Assembly: GCA_003516765.1 (NCBI GenBank)
Contig: DPCD01000065.1
Location: 1 to 5,530, forward strand
Origin: Clostridiales bacterium
Lineage (GTDB): Bacteria; Bacillota; Clostridia; Oscillospirales; Oscillospiraceae
Direction: 5' to 3'
DNA length: 5,530 nt
Shown in pieces: positions 5,374-5,530 of this stretch. Every line of letters begins with the position of its first letter. Positions within the stretch are counted from its first letter, which is position 1. The notes below the pieces were generated by a model. The model was not told the DNA's origin and made no database searches. It saw nothing but the letters and a program-made list of their open reading frames with translations. Both the position numbers and the translations under genes were made by a program.

Positions 5374-5530
5374 GGTTTTCCCGCGAGACCAGATACTTCT
5401 TGACCATCAGCGCGACCTTGAAGATGATGGCGTCGTCAAATTCGCGCAGATCGAGACCTGTGAGCTTCTTGATCTTCTCCAGTCGGTAGACCAGCGTGTT
5501 GCGGTGGACGAACAGCTTCCGGGACGTCTC
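5363..5530 (-). CDS. PucR/CdaR-type helix-turn-helix transcriptional regulator, C-terminal end only
   Basis: Only the last 55 residues and the TGA stop codon are in the window; the 5' part lies beyond base 5530. The fragment begins ETSRKLFVHRNTLVYRLEKI and continues through KKLTGLDLREFDDAIIFKVA to the end. The pattern of a helix, HRNTLVYRL as the recognition helix, then a K-I-x-x-L-T-G-x-D-L stretch and a hydrophobic final helix is the DNA-binding C-terminus of the PucR/CdaR family (carbohydrate diacid or purine catabolism regulators). What it senses and regulates cannot be told from this end. It sits 33 bases upstream of ftsE on the same strand, so it may be co-transcribed with ftsEX. The family call is confident; any role in cell-wall control would be speculation. 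Confidence 0.85.
   Translation of the reverse strand, partial: ETSRKLFVHRNTLVYRLEKIKKLTGLDLREFDDAIIFKVALMVKKYLVSRENRII

Noticed and set aside
5365..5402. Possible promoter for ftsE with TATCAT as a -10 box inside the end of the regulator gene
   Set aside because: At 17-18 bases upstream the -35 candidate is TATCTG or ATCTGG, a poor match to TTGACA, so no promoter is called.
1..5530. A novel defence, mobile or CRISPR-like system
   Set aside because: Both strands were read. All space is taken by housekeeping and cell-wall genes with short junctions, and no integrase, transposase, repeat array or unassigned gene was found.

Overview
The window is one run of seven co-directional genes, all on the minus strand, with almost no non-coding space (longest gap 92 bases). 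Read in the direction of transcription (from high to low coordinates) the order is: the 3' end of a PucR/CdaR-type regulator, ftsE, ftsX, a secreted coiled-coil M23 peptidase, an S41 C-terminal processing peptidase (CtpA type), greA, and the 5' part of lysS, which runs off the left edge. I see no RNA genes, mobile elements, CRISPR arrays or prophage genes. The base composition is moderately GC-rich, with many codons ending in C or G.

The protein families, the gene order and the GGAGG-type ribosome binding sites point to a Gram-positive-lineage anaerobe of the Clostridia. The GC level would fit the Oscillospiraceae/Ruminococcaceae, but this placement is an inference and no species can be named from this stretch.

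Region 5530-2381 is a cell-wall remodelling module. FtsE (ATPase) and FtsX (membrane subunit) form the ABC-transporter-like FtsEX complex. In characterised bacteria this complex uses ATP hydrolysis to switch on a partner murein hydrolase through a coiled coil outside the cell. The gene right after ftsX encodes such a partner: a signal peptide, a long coiled coil, a flexible Ser/Asn/Gly linker and an M23 (LytM) domain with its metal and catalytic residues intact. The next gene encodes a membrane-anchored serine protease with a PDZ domain and a Ser/Lys dyad, a plausible regulator or turnover factor for the hydrolase. A 10-bp GC-rich hairpin lies between these last two genes and may reduce transcription into the protease gene.

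Region 1193-1 is an information-processing pair, greA (transcript cleavage factor) and lysS (lysyl-tRNA synthetase). They have their own consensus-quality promoter, TTGACA-17 bp-TATAAT, whose -35 box overlaps the stop codon of the protease gene. No strong terminator separates the modules, so readthrough is possible. The biology is mostly well known; the more interesting points are the regulatory junctions and the intact hydrolase active site.
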